A DNA stretch of 64,000 nt from Fluviicola sp. (GTDB lineage: Bacteria; Bacteroidota; Bacteroidia; Flavobacteriales_D; Crocinitomicaceae), in contig NVXV01000004.1 of assembly GCA_002734085.1 (NCBI GenBank), forward strand, positions 162,997-226,996, given 5' to 3'. This document shows positions 18,919-27,395 of this stretch, piece by piece. The notes beneath the pieces are model-generated. The model had not been told where the DNA came from. It did no database searches and was given only the letters and a program-made list of their open reading frames with translations. Each line of letters begins with the position of its first letter. Within the stretch, counting starts at the first letter, position 1. Both the position numbers and the translations under genes were made by a program.

Positions 18919-19004
18919 CCAATTTTGAAAGCAATTCACAATAAGGATTATTCCGTTGTGAAAACATTTGGGTCGCCCCTTGTCCATAATCAGGGGGCTT
19001 TTTT
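18919..19004 (+). ncRNA. tracrRNA
   Basis: 18919-18941 (CCAATTTTGAAAGCAATTCA and on) is the reverse complement of repeat bases 2-23 with one extra T. 'AAGGATTATTCCGTTGTG' follows as the post-duplex stem region. A terminator hairpin (GCCCCT ... AGGGGGC with TTTTTT) ends at about 19004. It is divergent from the HIRAN-cas9 operon. The roughly 86-nt size and order (anti-repeat, small stem, terminator stem) match II-C tracrRNAs. The overlapping ORF 18880-19125 is a shadow. Confidence 0.9.
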
Positions 19005-19126
19005 ATTCAGATTTTTCAAATCATTTACCACCATCACTTTATCTCTAAATTTAATACTGACAGCTTTCCATTCTGAATATTCAATTAGTAAATGCAACAA
19101 AAGGTTTAAAATGAATGGTAATTGAG

Positions 19127-19194
19127 AAAGTTATTCTAAAGATTTTTTGACCTCACTCAAAAGAGGTCAGAAAAAATCTTTGGAAATAACTTTT
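19127..19194. repeat. Long imperfect hairpin between tracrRNA and IS30 transposase
   Basis: AAAGATTTTTTGACCTC pairs with GAGGTCAGAAAAAATCTTT across an eight-base loop with a two-base bulge. Flanking AAAGTTATT and AATAACTTT extend the stem. The total stem is about 26 bp. It contains runs of A and T on both strands and could terminate transcription in both directions or be the end of an old mobile element. Confidence 0.65.
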
Positions 19195-19210
19195 TATCTC
19201 AAAACTAGAA

Positions 19211-19249
19211 AGTCCAGTGTGTAATATTTTAAAACTACACATCTGGACT
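19211..19249. repeat. Second hairpin upstream of IS30 transposase
   Basis: AGTCCAGTGTGTA pairs with TACACATCTGGACT (one bulged T) around an AT-rich 12-base loop. It lies 53 bases before the transposase start. It might be a regulatory or terminal structure of the IS; no matching copy was seen after the transposase. Confidence 0.55.
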
Positions 19250-19301
19250 CAGTAGATAAATTCGTTTCTTTATCCTTTAATTACCACATTAAAAGTTGCA
19301 T

Positions 19302-20267
19302 ATGAAACATTTATCTATTGAGCAAAGGTATCAAATAGAAGCCTATTTAAAGCTCAAACAGACCAAAGATTTTATCGCTAGGGAACTTGGGGTTGATCGC
19401 TCAACTATTTATCGAGAAATAAAGAGAAATAAGTTAAAGAGCGGAAATTATTCTGCTGCAAAAGCAGATGAATATTACAGAGATCGTAAGGATCGCTTTT
19501 CAACAAATAGAAAGTTTACTGAAGAGTGTCAAAAGGTAGCCTTAAAATACCTCAATGAACAATGGTCTCCTAAACAAATTGAAGGGTATTGTGCAAGAAA
19601 CAAGATAGAAATGGTTAGTCATGAGCGGATTTATCAGCTGATTAGAAAAGACAAACAGGAAGGAGGAAAGTTGTACACCAATCTTCGGCATCAACTCAAA
19701 TATAGAAAAAGAGCTGTCGGAAAACATTTTCCTATTGCTAATCGCACCACGATTGAAGAAAGACCAGAAATAGTAAACATGAAAACTCGATTTGGTGACT
19801 GGGAAATGGATACAATTATAGGCGCCAACCAAAAAGGTGTTATTCTAACCCTCACAGAAAGAATGACCAATTTTGTCTTCATAGAAAAGCTTGATTTAGG
19901 AAAAAATGCAGAAGGGTTAAAAAATCAAATCATAAATCTTTTGCTTCCATACAAAGATTTTGTGCATACAATAACAACAGACAATGGTCCTGAGTTCGCT
20001 CAGCATTTACAAATCAGTAAAAAGATAAAAGCAGCTATCTACTTTGCTCATCCCTACTGTTCTTGGGAGAAAGGATCTATTGAGCATGCAAATAAGTTAA
20101 TTAGACAATATGTGAAAAAAGAAGATGATTTAAGCATTTACACAAAAGAACAACTAGTTGAATTTCAACACAAAATAAATAACAGACCCAGGGAAAAGTT
20201 AGAATATGACTGCCCTAAGAATATATTTTATAATTTAGTAAACGGTAATGTCGCATTTGCCAGTTGA
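19302..20267 (+). CDS. IS30-family transposase
   Basis: 321 residues from the ATG at 19302 (the track's TTG at 19296 is two codons earlier). An N-terminal helix-turn-helix reads 'LSIEQRYQIEAYLKLKQT' and 'IARELGVDRSTIYREIKRN'. The DDE catalytic triad is visible: 'GDWEMDTIIG' (D), 'TTDNGPEF' (D) and 'WEKGSIEHANKLIRQY' (E). It is full length with no frameshift, so it is possibly active. I could not define terminal inverted repeats, so only the gene is annotated and not the element's limits. Confidence 0.93.
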   Translation: MKHLSIEQRYQIEAYLKLKQTKDFIARELGVDRSTIYREIKRNKLKSGNYSAAKADEYYRDRKDRFSTNRKFTEECQKVALKYLNEQWSPKQIEGYCARNKIEMVSHERIYQLIRKDKQEGGKLYTNLRHQLKYRKRAVGKHFPIANRTTIEERPEIVNMKTRFGDWEMDTIIGANQKGVILTLTERMTNFVFIEKLDLGKNAEGLKNQIINLLLPYKDFVHTITTDNGPEFAQHLQISKKIKAAIYFAHPYCSWEKGSIEHANKLIRQYVKKEDDLSIYTKEQLVEFQHKINNRPREKLEYDCPKNIFYNLVNGNVAFAS

Positions 20268-20297
20268 ATCTTCCTTCATATCCCCTCACCAAACCAT

Positions 20298-20328
20298 TTT
20301 GCACAACAAATATTTTTAACTACATTTG
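20298..20328 (+). promoter_or_regulatory. Orphan promoter TTTG-N19-TACATTTG
   Basis: TTTG at 20298-20301 and a perfect -7 box TACATTTG at 20321-20328 are spaced by 19 bases. This is one of the best promoters in the window, yet no ORF follows. A terminator lies 30 bases downstream. Confidence 0.65.
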
Positions 20329-20333
20329 TATTA

Positions 20334-20395
20334 GGTGGTTAGGTTAGGTTGATTAGTAAGAGGGAATCGAACGCTCGTTCATTCCCTCTTTTATT
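20334..20395 (+). ncRNA. Candidate small RNA, about 60 nt
   Basis: This is the transcript predicted between the promoter at 20298-20328 and the terminator at 20359-20395. It would consist of a 25-base G/T-rich single-stranded 5' part ('ggtggttaggttaggttg') and a strong hairpin. No reading frame of use fits. It has no similarity to the CRISPR repeat. It may be a stand-alone sRNA or the truncated leader of a gene lost by rearrangement next to the IS. Confidence 0.45.
20359..20395 (+). terminator. Strong intrinsic terminator
   Basis: AGAGGGAATCGAACG pairs with CGTTCATTCCCTCT (one bulge), followed by TTTTATTTT. It may serve the IS30 transposase as well as the candidate small RNA. Confidence 0.8.
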
Positions 20396-20580
20396 TTACT
20401 ATGTTTAAAAAGACTTAATTCGACAAATCCCGAACTTTTAAATATCGCATTGCTATTTAAGTACTAAGTTATCCCGATTTAGAGACCAACGTCGACTGCT
20501 TCGAAATGAAGAGTCAAAATTAAACACTCATTCGTCTCTCAGATCCTGCTGAACACTTCTCTTTACTACTTAAGCATCCA

Positions 20581-20832
20581 TTCAGACGCATCGTTTACCT
20601 CTTCAGATGAGGGCGTACATCGCTCAGACGCACCCAAAGCCTCTTCAGATGCTCTGGTGAACTGTTCAGACGGACTTGTACAACGTTCAGATGCACTCGG
20701 GAGTCGTTCAGATACACTTGAGAGGTGTTCATAACCACTTTGACATTGTTCATAACGATTTGGACAGTCTTCAGATGCACTTGGAAGGTGTTCATATCCA
20801 CTTGGACGGTCTTCAGATGCACTTGAAAGGTG
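20581..20832. repeat. Twelve 21-bp degenerate tandem repeats
   Basis: The units begin TTCAGA or TTCATA and follow a consensus close to TTCAGATGCACTTGGAAGG. Twelve exact 21-bp periods run from 20581 to 20832. The right-hand units are most alike and the left ones more diverged. Because 21 is a multiple of three, long ORFs stay open in several frames: minus 20566-20850 with a 'SASED' heptad, minus 20595-20822 with a 'VHLKTVQ' heptad, and plus 20676-20900. I cannot tell whether any is translated, so I list it as a repeat and not a gene. Confidence 0.85.
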
Positions 20833-21058
20833 TGTTAGCGGATTACTCAATGCTACATTTCAATCAATTAGTCGCACAGTTTACACTCACAGTACCTTGA
20901 TTTAACAGGTGTTAACACTTTTCGGCATGGGATTGGATGTTTAAGCTTTTAGCCATTTCAAATCATCCTTCATCAACATAATTTAAAACGAAGTCAGTTC
21001 AATTGATAATGCGTGCATCGAGTCTGCTGAGATAAAAACACCGTAAAGTAAGTTAAAT

Positions 21059-21400
21059 TCAATACCGTAAGATATCATCCAAACAGAGCTTAAGCTCTTT
21101 TAATTGGGATTCGTTGATCTCCCCCACTTTTTTAATCAAACGGTCTTTTGAAATGGAGCGAATATGAAAAGTCATGACCTCAGATTTAGCTGTCAGGTTA
21201 TTTCGTTTGTTGGGCGATAGAATTATATTTCCTTTATAATTTTTGATTTTACTCGTTAAAGGACAGCAAATTACCACATTTAAATGTGTATTCATCAGGT
21301 TTCCACTCACCACTAATACAGGTCTTGTTCCCGCTTGCTCACTTCCTTTCGCTGGATTCAGATTTACCAACCATATTTCACATTGCTTAACCTTCTTCAT
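21059..21400 (-). CDS. MazF/PemK-family type II toxin
   Basis: 113 residues. 'CEIWLVNLNPAKGSEQAGTRPVLVVSGN' is the classic MazF/PemK N-terminal block, with the catalytic-region Arg and the SH3-like fold. 'VVICCPLTSKIKNYKGNI' and 'SEVMTFHIRSISKDRL' complete the family. These toxins are ribosome-independent mRNA endoribonucleases. The start overlaps the antitoxin gene by 14 bases, which is usual for coupled toxin-antitoxin operons. It is surrounded by non-coding repeats and an IS, so it belongs to the accessory stretch. Confidence 0.92.
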   Translation of the reverse strand: MKKVKQCEIWLVNLNPAKGSEQAGTRPVLVVSGNLMNTHLNVVICCPLTSKIKNYKGNIILSPNKRNNLTAKSEVMTFHIRSISKDRLIKKVGEINESQLKELKLCLDDILRY

Positions 21401-21635
21401 CTTCCTGATCTAATTGAGAAAGATAATCTTCCATCCCTTCTTCTGCTATTTGAGTAATATCTTCATCATTCCCCATTCTCTTATACGACTTCACATAATC
21501 CGCACGATTCAATTGGTCCAAATAAATACTCAACGCTTTTTCAATCAACTTGTTTTTAGGCATACCCAGCTCCTTTGCCTTCTGTTCTAAAAGCTTCAAG
21601 AGGTGATTGGGAAGTGAACTGGTAAATGTTGCCAT
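21387..21635 (-). CDS. Ribbon-helix-helix type antitoxin
   Basis: 82 residues. The N-terminal 'MATFTSSLPNHLLKLLEQKAKELGMPKNKLIEKAL' fits a ribbon-helix-helix DNA-binding domain (beta strand, then two helices). The C-terminal half is very acidic ('EEGMEDYLSQLDQEDEEG'), as expected for the part that wraps around and neutralises MazF. It is the first gene of the pair. A 9-bp inverted repeat overlapping its promoter (21641-21667) is the likely autoregulatory operator. Confidence 0.87.
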   Translation of the reverse strand: MATFTSSLPNHLLKLLEQKAKELGMPKNKLIEKALSIYLDQLNRADYVKSYKRMGNDEDITQIAEEGMEDYLSQLDQEDEEG

Positions 21636-21640
21636 TGATA

Positions 21641-21667
21641 ATTATATTTATGTTTTGTAAATATAAT
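21641..21667 (-). promoter_or_regulatory. Toxin-antitoxin promoter/operator
   Basis: ATTATATTT and AAATATAAT form a perfect 9-bp inverted repeat with an 8-base spacer, starting six bases upstream of the antitoxin ATG. The minus-strand TATATTTA (21658-21665) inside it resembles a -7 box, so a bound RHH dimer would block transcription. Confidence 0.6.
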
Positions 21668-21708
21668 ACGTATTTATTGATTATGCAATTTTCTGCTACG
21701 TTTCGCCA

Positions 21709-21753
21709 TCGTCGAAACGACTACTTGAGTCTGGAACCAAATCATTTCGACGA
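21709..21753. repeat. Inverted repeat in the 309-base gap between antitoxin and icmF
   Basis: TCGTCGAAA and TTTCGACGA form a perfect 9-bp inverted repeat separated by 27 bases, without a T-run. The rest of the gap (21754-21895) shows no gene, promoter box or further structure I could support. Confidence 0.5.
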
Positions 21754-21895
21754 ATGATAACGAGGAGAAGTTACACTGGTTCAGACGTAATCCCATAGAA
21801 AAAAACAAATGACGAACCTCTACTATCCAACTTTGTGGGGGGAGTATTCTTGACTGAAAACTATATTAAAAGTTATAGCAGGTTATAGCAGGAAT

Positions 21896-21921
21896 AAAAA
21901 AGTGGGGGATTAATCCCCCAC
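21896..21921 (-). terminator. icmF terminator, perfect 20-bp palindrome with T-run
   Basis: GTGGGGGATTAATCCCCCAC (21902-21921) is a perfect palindrome followed on the minus strand by TTTTTT. A second hairpin, GTAAAGGATaaATCCTTTAC (21929-21948), overlaps the icmF stop codon. Confidence 0.88.
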
Positions 21922-21944
21922 CCATAGTGTAAAGGATAAATCCT

Positions 21945-24900
21945 TTACATATTCCTTCTATACTGTCCACCAACATCAAACAACGCAGTGGTAATCTGAC
22001 CCAAAGAACAATATTTACAAGCCTCCATCAATTTATCGAACATATTCTCGTTCTTGATGGCTGCTTCTTGCACTTCTTTCAACCATTTATCAGCTTCTTC
22101 CTTTCTTGCTACATGCAAGTCTTCAAGCATATTGATTTGATATTCCTTTTCTGCAGGAGTTGCACGAATTACTTCTTTTGGAAGCATGGTTGGCGAGCCT
22201 TTTGAACTTTTAAAAGTATTCACACCAATGATTGGGAAATCCCCGTTGTGCTTGAGCGTTTCATAATACAATGATTCTTCTTGAATCTTAGAACGCTGAT
22301 ACATGGTTTCCATAGCTCCAAGCACTCCTCCTCTTTCAGTGATTCTATCAAATTCTGCAAGTACTGCTTCTTCTACTAATTCTGTTAATTCTTCAATGAT
22401 GAAAGAACCTTGAATTGGGTTTTCATTTTTCGCTAAACCAAACTCTTTGTTGATGATCAACTGTATTGCCATTGCTCGACGAACCGACTCTTCTGTTGGC
22501 GTTGTAATCGCTTCATCGTATGCGTTTGTATGCAATGAGTTACAGTTATCATATATAGCATAGAGTGCCTGTAATGTAGTTCTAATGTCGTTAAAATCGA
22601 TTTCCTGCGCATGAAGTGAACGCCCAGACGTCTGAATATGGTATTTCAGCATTTGAGCACGTTTGTTCGCTCCGTATTTTTGCTTCAATGCTTTTGACCA
22701 AATTCTTCGAGCTACACGTCCAATCACAGCGTATTCCGGATCGATTCCATTGGAGAAGAAAAACGATAAGTTGGGACCAAAGTCATTAATATCCATTCCA
22801 CGACTCAGGTAGTATTCAACATACGTAAAGCCATTGGAAAGCGTAAGTGCCAATTGTGTAATTGGGTTTGCGCCTGCTTCAGAAATATGATAGCCTGAAA
22901 TTGATACAGAGTAAAAGTTTCGTACTTTCTTTTCAATAAAATATTCCTGTACATCTCCCATCAATCGCAGTGCGAATTCTGTAGAGAAAATACAAGTATT
23001 CTGTGCTTGGTCTTCTTTTAGAATATCCGCTTGAACGGTTCCACGGACAACAGCCATTGTTTCAGCCTTAATCTTTGAATAAACATCAGCAGGTAAAACT
23101 TGATCTCCAGTTACTCCTAGTAACATCAATCCTAAACCGTCATTTCCTTCGGGTAAATCTCCTTGATATTCTGGCTGCTTTGTTCCTTTATCCGCAAATA
23201 TCTTAGCCACTTTCGCTTTCACCTCTTTCTCTAAACCATTTGCTTTGATGTATTTCTCACAAGCCTGATCGACCGCTGCATTCATAAAAAATCCAAGCAA
23301 CATTGGAGCAGGACCGTTTATCGTCATAGATACAGACGTTTTCGGATCACTTAAGTCAAAACCTGAGTAAAGCTTCTTGGCATCATCTAAACAACAAATC
23401 GAAACACCTGAATTACCAATCTTACCGTAAATATCGGGACGTTTGTCAGGATCATTTCCGTATAAAGTCACAGAATCGAACGCTGTTGAAAGTCGCTTCG
23501 CTGGCATTCCCAAACTCACATAGTGAAAACGTTTGTTTGTACGCTCTGGACCACCTTCCCCTGCAAACATTCTTGTTGGATCCTCCCCTTCTCTTTTGAA
23601 TGGGAAAAGTCCCGCCGTGTAAGGGAATTCTCCAGGTACATTCTCTTGTAAAATCCATCTTAAAGTATCCCCCCAAGAAGTATATTTTGGTAAAGATATT
23701 TTTGGAATTTGTAGATGAGATAAAGACTCTGTATGTGTTTTAATACTTAATTCCTTGTCTCTAACTTTAAATTTAAACTCTGGATTTTTATATTTTTCAA
23801 CTGTTTCTCCCCATTTTTCAATTGATTCCCAATTGTGAGGGTTCAAATTCATCTTTTCATTTTCAAATGCTTCAGTCAAACCTTTTATCAAACGATCTTT
23901 ATCTTCTATTTCGCTTGCCGCTAGATTGTCAATTGATTTTTGATAACCATAAAGTTTATTTGCCACTTCCACTTGCTGATCTACCCATTTGTCATAGGCT
24001 CTATTATTTTCTGCTATTTCAGATAAATATCTGGTTCTTTCGGGTGGAATAACGAAGATTTTTTCAGACATTTCTTGGGTAATTTCAAATGTCGAATTCA
24101 GCTCTGCTTTTGTGTTTTTATTCAGCGTATCAATCAATACCGTGTACAACGTATTCATTCCAGGGTCATTGAACTGAGAAGCAATTGTACCGTAAACTGG
24201 CATTTCGTCTACATTTGTGTCCCACAAGTTGTGATTGCGTTGGTATTGTTTACGTACATCTCTCAATGCATCAAGTGCGCCTCGTTTATCGAATTTATTT
24301 AATGCAATAACATCGGCAAAATCCAACATATCGATTTTCTCTAATTGTGTCGCTGCCCCATATTCAGGTGTCATAACATAGAGACTTACATCTGAATGAT
24401 CCAAAATTTCAGTATCAGACTGACCAATACCTGAAGTTTCAAGGATAATCAAATCGTATTCAGCCGCTTTAAGCACCAAAACCGCTTCTGCAACGTGTTT
24501 TGACAAAGCCAAATTCGATTGACGCGTAGCCAAAGAACGCATATACACACGATTACTGGAAATAGAGTTCATTCTAATTCTATCCCCAAGCAATGCCCCA
24601 CCTGTTTTACGCTTAGATGGATCCACAGAGATTACTGCAATATTTTTATCATCGAAATCCACTAAAAACCTTCTAACTAACTCATCCACTAGTGAAGATT
24701 TACCTGAGCCACCAGTTCCTGTGATTCCAAGAACAGGAGTATTTACTTTATCCGCAAGTTGATGTATTTCTTCGAGTAATGCTTTAGACTCTTCAGGATA
24801 ATTCTCCGCAGCCGAAATAACATGAGCTAAATTCGCATCATTTTTTTCTTTGAGCGTAGAGACGTCTACTTTCACATTTTCGCCTACTGGAAAATCAGAT

Positions 24901-25325
24901 TGTTGTACAAGGTCATTAATCATCCCTTGAAGTCCCATTTCACGACCATCGTCAGGGTGATAAATACGCGTAACTCCATAATCGTGAAGTTCCTTAATCT
25001 CCTCTGGCAGAATTGTACCCCCACCACCGGCAAAAATCTTGATTTGCGGCGCTCCTTTTTCTTGGAGTAAGTCGTGCATGTATTTTAAATATTCTGTATG
25101 TCCCCCCTGGTAAGATGTCATCGCAATTGCTTGTACATCTTCTTGAATCGCACAATCCACAACCTCTTCGACACTTCTATCGTGACCAAGATGAATCACT
25201 TCACATCCAGTGGATTGAATGATACGGCGCATAATATTTATTGCAGCGTCGTGGCCATCAAAAAGCGATGCCGCTGTTACTATTCTTACTTTATTCTTTG
25301 GTTTATAAGGGGCAATTTTTTCCAT
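21945..25325 (-). CDS. icmF: Fused acyl-CoA mutase IcmF (B12 domain, G-protein chaperone, mutase)
   Basis: 1126 residues from Met24 of the track ORF. I chose this start because a perfect TATATTTG promoter box lies between the two Mets. Order: cobalamin-binding domain ('[17 protein letters not shown]', Co-ligating His near residue 25, 'VIHLGHDRS'), MeaB-like GTPase ('[17 protein letters not shown]' near 200, 'NKFD'), then TIM-barrel mutase ('[21 protein letters not shown]'). The Phe before PYTAG is typical of IcmF and not methylmalonyl-CoA mutase. The enzyme interconverts isobutyryl- and n-butyryl-CoA; the fused GTPase protects and loads the cofactor. Monocistronic with a strong terminator. 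Confidence 0.95.
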   Translation of the reverse strand: MEKIAPYKPKNKVRIVTAASLFDGHDAAINIMRRIIQSTGCEVIHLGHDRSVEEVVDCAIQEDVQAIAMTSYQGGHTEYLKYMHDLLQEKGAPQIKIFAGGGGTILPEEIKELHDYGVTRIYHPDDGREMGLQGMINDLVQQSDFPVGENVKVDVSTLKEKNDANLAHVISAAENYPEESKALLEEIHQLADKVNTPVLGITGTGGSGKSSLVDELVRRFLVDFDDKNIAVISVDPSKRKTGGALLGDRIRMNSISSNRVYMRSLATRQSNLALSKHVAEAVLVLKAAEYDLIILETSGIGQSDTEILDHSDVSLYVMTPEYGAATQLEKIDMLDFADVIALNKFDKRGALDALRDVRKQYQRNHNLWDTNVDEMPVYGTIASQFNDPGMNTLYTVLIDTLNKNTKAELNSTFEITQEMSEKIFVIPPERTRYLSEIAENNRAYDKWVDQQVEVANKLYGYQKSIDNLAASEIEDKDRLIKGLTEAFENEKMNLNPHNWESIEKWGETVEKYKNPEFKFKVRDKELSIKTHTESLSHLQIPKISLPKYTSWGDTLRWILQENVPGEFPYTAGLFPFKREGEDPTRMFAGEGGPERTNKRFHYVSLGMPAKRLSTAFDSVTLYGNDPDKRPDIYGKIGNSGVSICCLDDAKKLYSGFDLSDPKTSVSMTINGPAPMLLGFFMNAAVDQACEKYIKANGLEKEVKAKVAKIFADKGTKQPEYQGDLPEGNDGLGLMLLGVTGDQVLPADVYSKIKAETMAVVRGTVQADILKEDQAQNTCIFSTEFALRLMGDVQEYFIEKKVRNFYSVSISGYHISEAGANPITQLALTLSNGFTYVEYYLSRGMDINDFGPNLSFFFSNGIDPEYAVIGRVARRIWSKALKQKYGANKRAQMLKYHIQTSGRSLHAQEIDFNDIRTTLQALYAIYDNCNSLHTNAYDEAITTPTEESVRRAMAIQLIINKEFGLAKNENPIQGSFIIEELTELVEEAVLAEFDRITERGGVLGAMETMYQRSKIQEESLYYETLKHNGDFPIIGVNTFKSSKGSPTMLPKEVIRATPAEKEYQINMLEDLHVARKEEADKWLKEVQEAAIKNENMFDKLMEACKYCSLGQITTALFDVGGQYRRNM

Positions 25326-25347
25326 AATATTCTTCTGTGAACGTTCG

Positions 25348-25355
25348 CAAATATA
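25348..25355 (-). promoter_or_regulatory. icmF promoter, -7 box TATATTTG
   Basis: On the minus strand TATATTTG ends 22 bases before the ATG at 25325. It lies inside the longer track ORF, which shows that the ORF's first 23 codons are not used. Confidence 0.65.
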
Positions 25356-25492
25356 AGCAGAATTCAATGATTTTAAAGACAAATCCAGTTGCAATTCATG
25401 ACGTTTTAATTTAAAATGGGATGGATAATACCACTAAACTCAATGATTTTAAAAAGATTAAAGAAAAACAATTACTTTTTGGACATAAATAG

Positions 25493-25500
25493 TATTTTTG
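25493..25500 (+). promoter_or_regulatory. -7 box TATTTTTG
   Basis: It lies 21 bases upstream of the ATG at 25522. The ORF-track TTG start (25498) is the last three bases of this box and so cannot be translated. Confidence 0.55.
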
Positions 25501-25521
25501 ACAACAGATAAAAACACAATT

Positions 25522-25875
25522 ATGGAAGAACTAGACGATAATATAGAAATCAACAACCTCGAGACAAAAAAAGTCCCTAATAATGTTGGAATATTAGTTC
25601 TTGGGATATGCTCTATTTTTCCCGGATGTGTATGCTATGGTGTTCCAGGTATTGTCTGTGGTATTATTGCACTTGTATTGAGTACTAAGGCTAACAAGCT
25701 TATTCAAGCTAATCCTGGAATGTATGATGACAGTTCAAAACAATTAGTCAAAGCTGGAAGAATCTGTGCAATTATAGGATTATGCTTATCAATTCTTTTC
25801 TTCTTGTTTCTTATTGCTTACTTAATAATTGTAGGGACTGTAATAACAAGCGCTGGTCCTTTTTCTAGATTTTAG
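25522..25875 (+). CDS. CCC-motif/DUF4190-like small membrane protein
   Basis: 117 residues from the ATG at 25522. Two hydrophobic segments ('ILVLGICSIFPGCVCYGVPGIVCGIIAL' and 'GRICAIIGLCLSILFFLFLIAYLII') flank a short polar loop, 'STKANKLIQANPGMYDDSSKQLVKAG'. Bacteroidota have many such proteins, usually annotated as CCC-motif membrane proteins; the function is unknown. The cysteine-rich first membrane segment fits. It is co-transcribed with the DUF2752 gene three bases downstream, a common pairing. Confidence 0.8.
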   Translation: MEELDDNIEINNLETKKVPNNVGILVLGICSIFPGCVCYGVPGIVCGIIALVLSTKANKLIQANPGMYDDSSKQLVKAGRICAIIGLCLSILFFLFLIAYLIIVGTVITSAGPFSRF

Positions 25876-25878
25876 TTT

Positions 25879-26169
25879 ATGTTTTTATCTATCGATGATC
25901 ACCTACTGAAGTGTTCATTTAAAGAACATTTAGGTATTGAATGTTTAGGTTGTGGTACACAGCGGTCTTTTTTGGCTTTAATGAAGGGAGATGTTGTTCA
26001 ATCTTTTATTTATAATCCAGGGGTTCTATTGATACTTTTGACTCTCCTCATTAGCTTCTTGGTTTGCAAATATTTTCCGAAATACTCCTTTAAAACCATA
26101 ATCACTAGCTTTTCAGTTACAGTATTGGCAATGACTGTGTCTTATATTCTTAAGCTTGTTGGGGTTTAA
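25879..26169 (+). CDS. DUF2752 membrane protein
   Basis: 96 residues. 'GIECLGCGTQRSFLALMKGDVVQSFIYNPGVLLIL' is the DUF2752 signature (CPGCGxxR-type motif before the first membrane segment). Two or three transmembrane segments. The function is unknown. It starts three bases after the upstream CCC-motif gene stop. Confidence 0.85.
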   Translation: MFLSIDDHLLKCSFKEHLGIECLGCGTQRSFLALMKGDVVQSFIYNPGVLLILLTLLISFLVCKYFPKYSFKTIITSFSVTVLAMTVSYILKLVGV

Positions 26170-26275
26170 TCTAAATCGCAAAAAAGTAATCAAGCTGAAA
26201 TTTAAAGATTTCGCCGAATAGAATGAAGAAAAATCACATGGTTTAATTCTTATACTCCAGTCAGTCTTTAAAAAC

Positions 26276-27358
26276 TTACTCAATCAAATCAGGGTTCATG
26301 ACTTTCGTTTGATGACGAATAGACTCCTGGTGAATAGCATCCATTACTGAACGAACAAACTTTGGTGTTAACCTCAACTCCTCCGATTGACTTAAACGTT
26401 TTTCAATAATCTCTTTCCAGTGTTCTTGCTGAAGAATTGTTATGTCGTTCTCACGTTTATAAATCCCAACTTCTTCCGCTATTTTCATGCGTTCTGAAAG
26501 CATACTAAACATTTTATCATCCAGATCAGCAATTTTGCCTCGCATCAATCCGATAAAGCTCATTTCATCTTTGGAAAGATGTTCTTTTCTCAACTTTAGT
26601 TTTGACATTAAATCAACCAATCCGTCGGGTGTCACTTGTTGTTTTGGATCAGACCATGCTTGATCAGGGTTATTATGCGTCTCAAGCATTAAGCCTGCGA
26701 AATTTAAATCCATTGCCTTTTGGGCAACTTCTTGTAATCCATCTCGCCGACCAGAGATATGACTTGGATCACATATCAAAGGGATATCTGGCATTTTCTC
26801 AACCAATGCAATTGGAATTTCCCAGTTTGGAACATTTCTATACTTTGGGTGATTGTACACAGAAAACCCTCTATGGATGGCAATCAAATCATCTATTCCT
26901 GCCTGCTGAAAACGTTCTAAAGCACCAATCCAAAGCATTAAATCAGGGTTTACTGGATTTTTAACCATTACTGTAATCTTTGTTCCTTTGATTGCATCAG
27001 CAATTTCTTGCACAGCGAATGGGTTAACCGTAGTTCTAGCTCCTATCCACAAAACATCAACTCCCGCACCTAAAGCCAACTCAACATGTTTAGCATTAGC
27101 TACCTCTGTTGTAGTAGGTAAACCATTTTTCTTTCCAGCATTAACTAACCAGTTCAACCCTTCTTCGCCCACTCCTTCAAATGAATTTGGTCGTGTTCTT
27201 GGCTTCCAAATACCCGCTCTTAGAATTGCCGTAGTTGATTTTTCTGCCAAATCCTTAGCTACACTATGAACTTGTTCTTCAGTCTCAGCACTACAAGGAC
27301 CAGCAATTAGAAAAGGTCTTTTGTACTGTTTTGCAGTATTATTTAAATCTAGTATCAT
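26276..27358 (-). CDS. Bifunctional DAHP synthase/chorismate mutase
   Basis: 360 residues from Met18 of the track ORF, because the upstream codons overlap a terminator hairpin. The N-terminal DAHP synthase (type I beta/KDO8P-like) shows 'RPFLIAGPCSAETEEQV', 'RAGIWKPRTRPNSFEGVGEEGL' and 'PLICDPSHISGRRD', and makes the first shikimate intermediate from PEP and erythrose-4-phosphate. The C-terminal AroQ-type chorismate mutase (about 270-360) shows 'LRGKIADLDDKMFSMLSERMKIAEEVG'. The fusion lets prephenate or chorismate control the first step. Expression is probably controlled by the Trp attenuator upstream. Confidence 0.94.
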   Translation of the reverse strand: MILDLNNTAKQYKRPFLIAGPCSAETEEQVHSVAKDLAEKSTTAILRAGIWKPRTRPNSFEGVGEEGLNWLVNAGKKNGLPTTTEVANAKHVELALGAGVDVLWIGARTTVNPFAVQEIADAIKGTKITVMVKNPVNPDLMLWIGALERFQQAGIDDLIAIHRGFSVYNHPKYRNVPNWEIPIALVEKMPDIPLICDPSHISGRRDGLQEVAQKAMDLNFAGLMLETHNNPDQAWSDPKQQVTPDGLVDLMSKLKLRKEHLSKDEMSFIGLMRGKIADLDDKMFSMLSERMKIAEEVGIYKRENDITILQQEHWKEIIEKRLSQSEELRLTPKFVRSVMDAIHQESIRHQTKVMNPDLIE

Positions 27359-27395
27359 CTCTTTAAAATAACACTCTATTCCTAGAGTTTGTTCC

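Noticed and set aside
18880-19125. 81-residue ORF across the tracrRNA
   Set aside because: It covers the tracrRNA and its terminator and has no family match or start signal, so it is a chance ORF.
19302-20395. IS30 terminal inverted repeats
   Set aside because: I compared the flanks for inverted ends of 20-30 bp and found none convincing. AATATTTT-AA-CTACA occurs on both sides, but in direct orientation and AT-rich, so the element limits are left open.
20341-20395. tRNA-like fragment near 'gggaatcgaacgctcgttcattccc'
   Set aside because: It contains 'gaatcgaac', which recalls the T-arm complement of tRNAs, but there are no other tRNA arms. The hairpin with T-run explains it as a terminator.
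20566-20900. Three overlapping ORFs in the 21-bp repeats
   Set aside because: A 21-bp period keeps several frames open without selection, so none is called as a gene. The repeat itself is reported.
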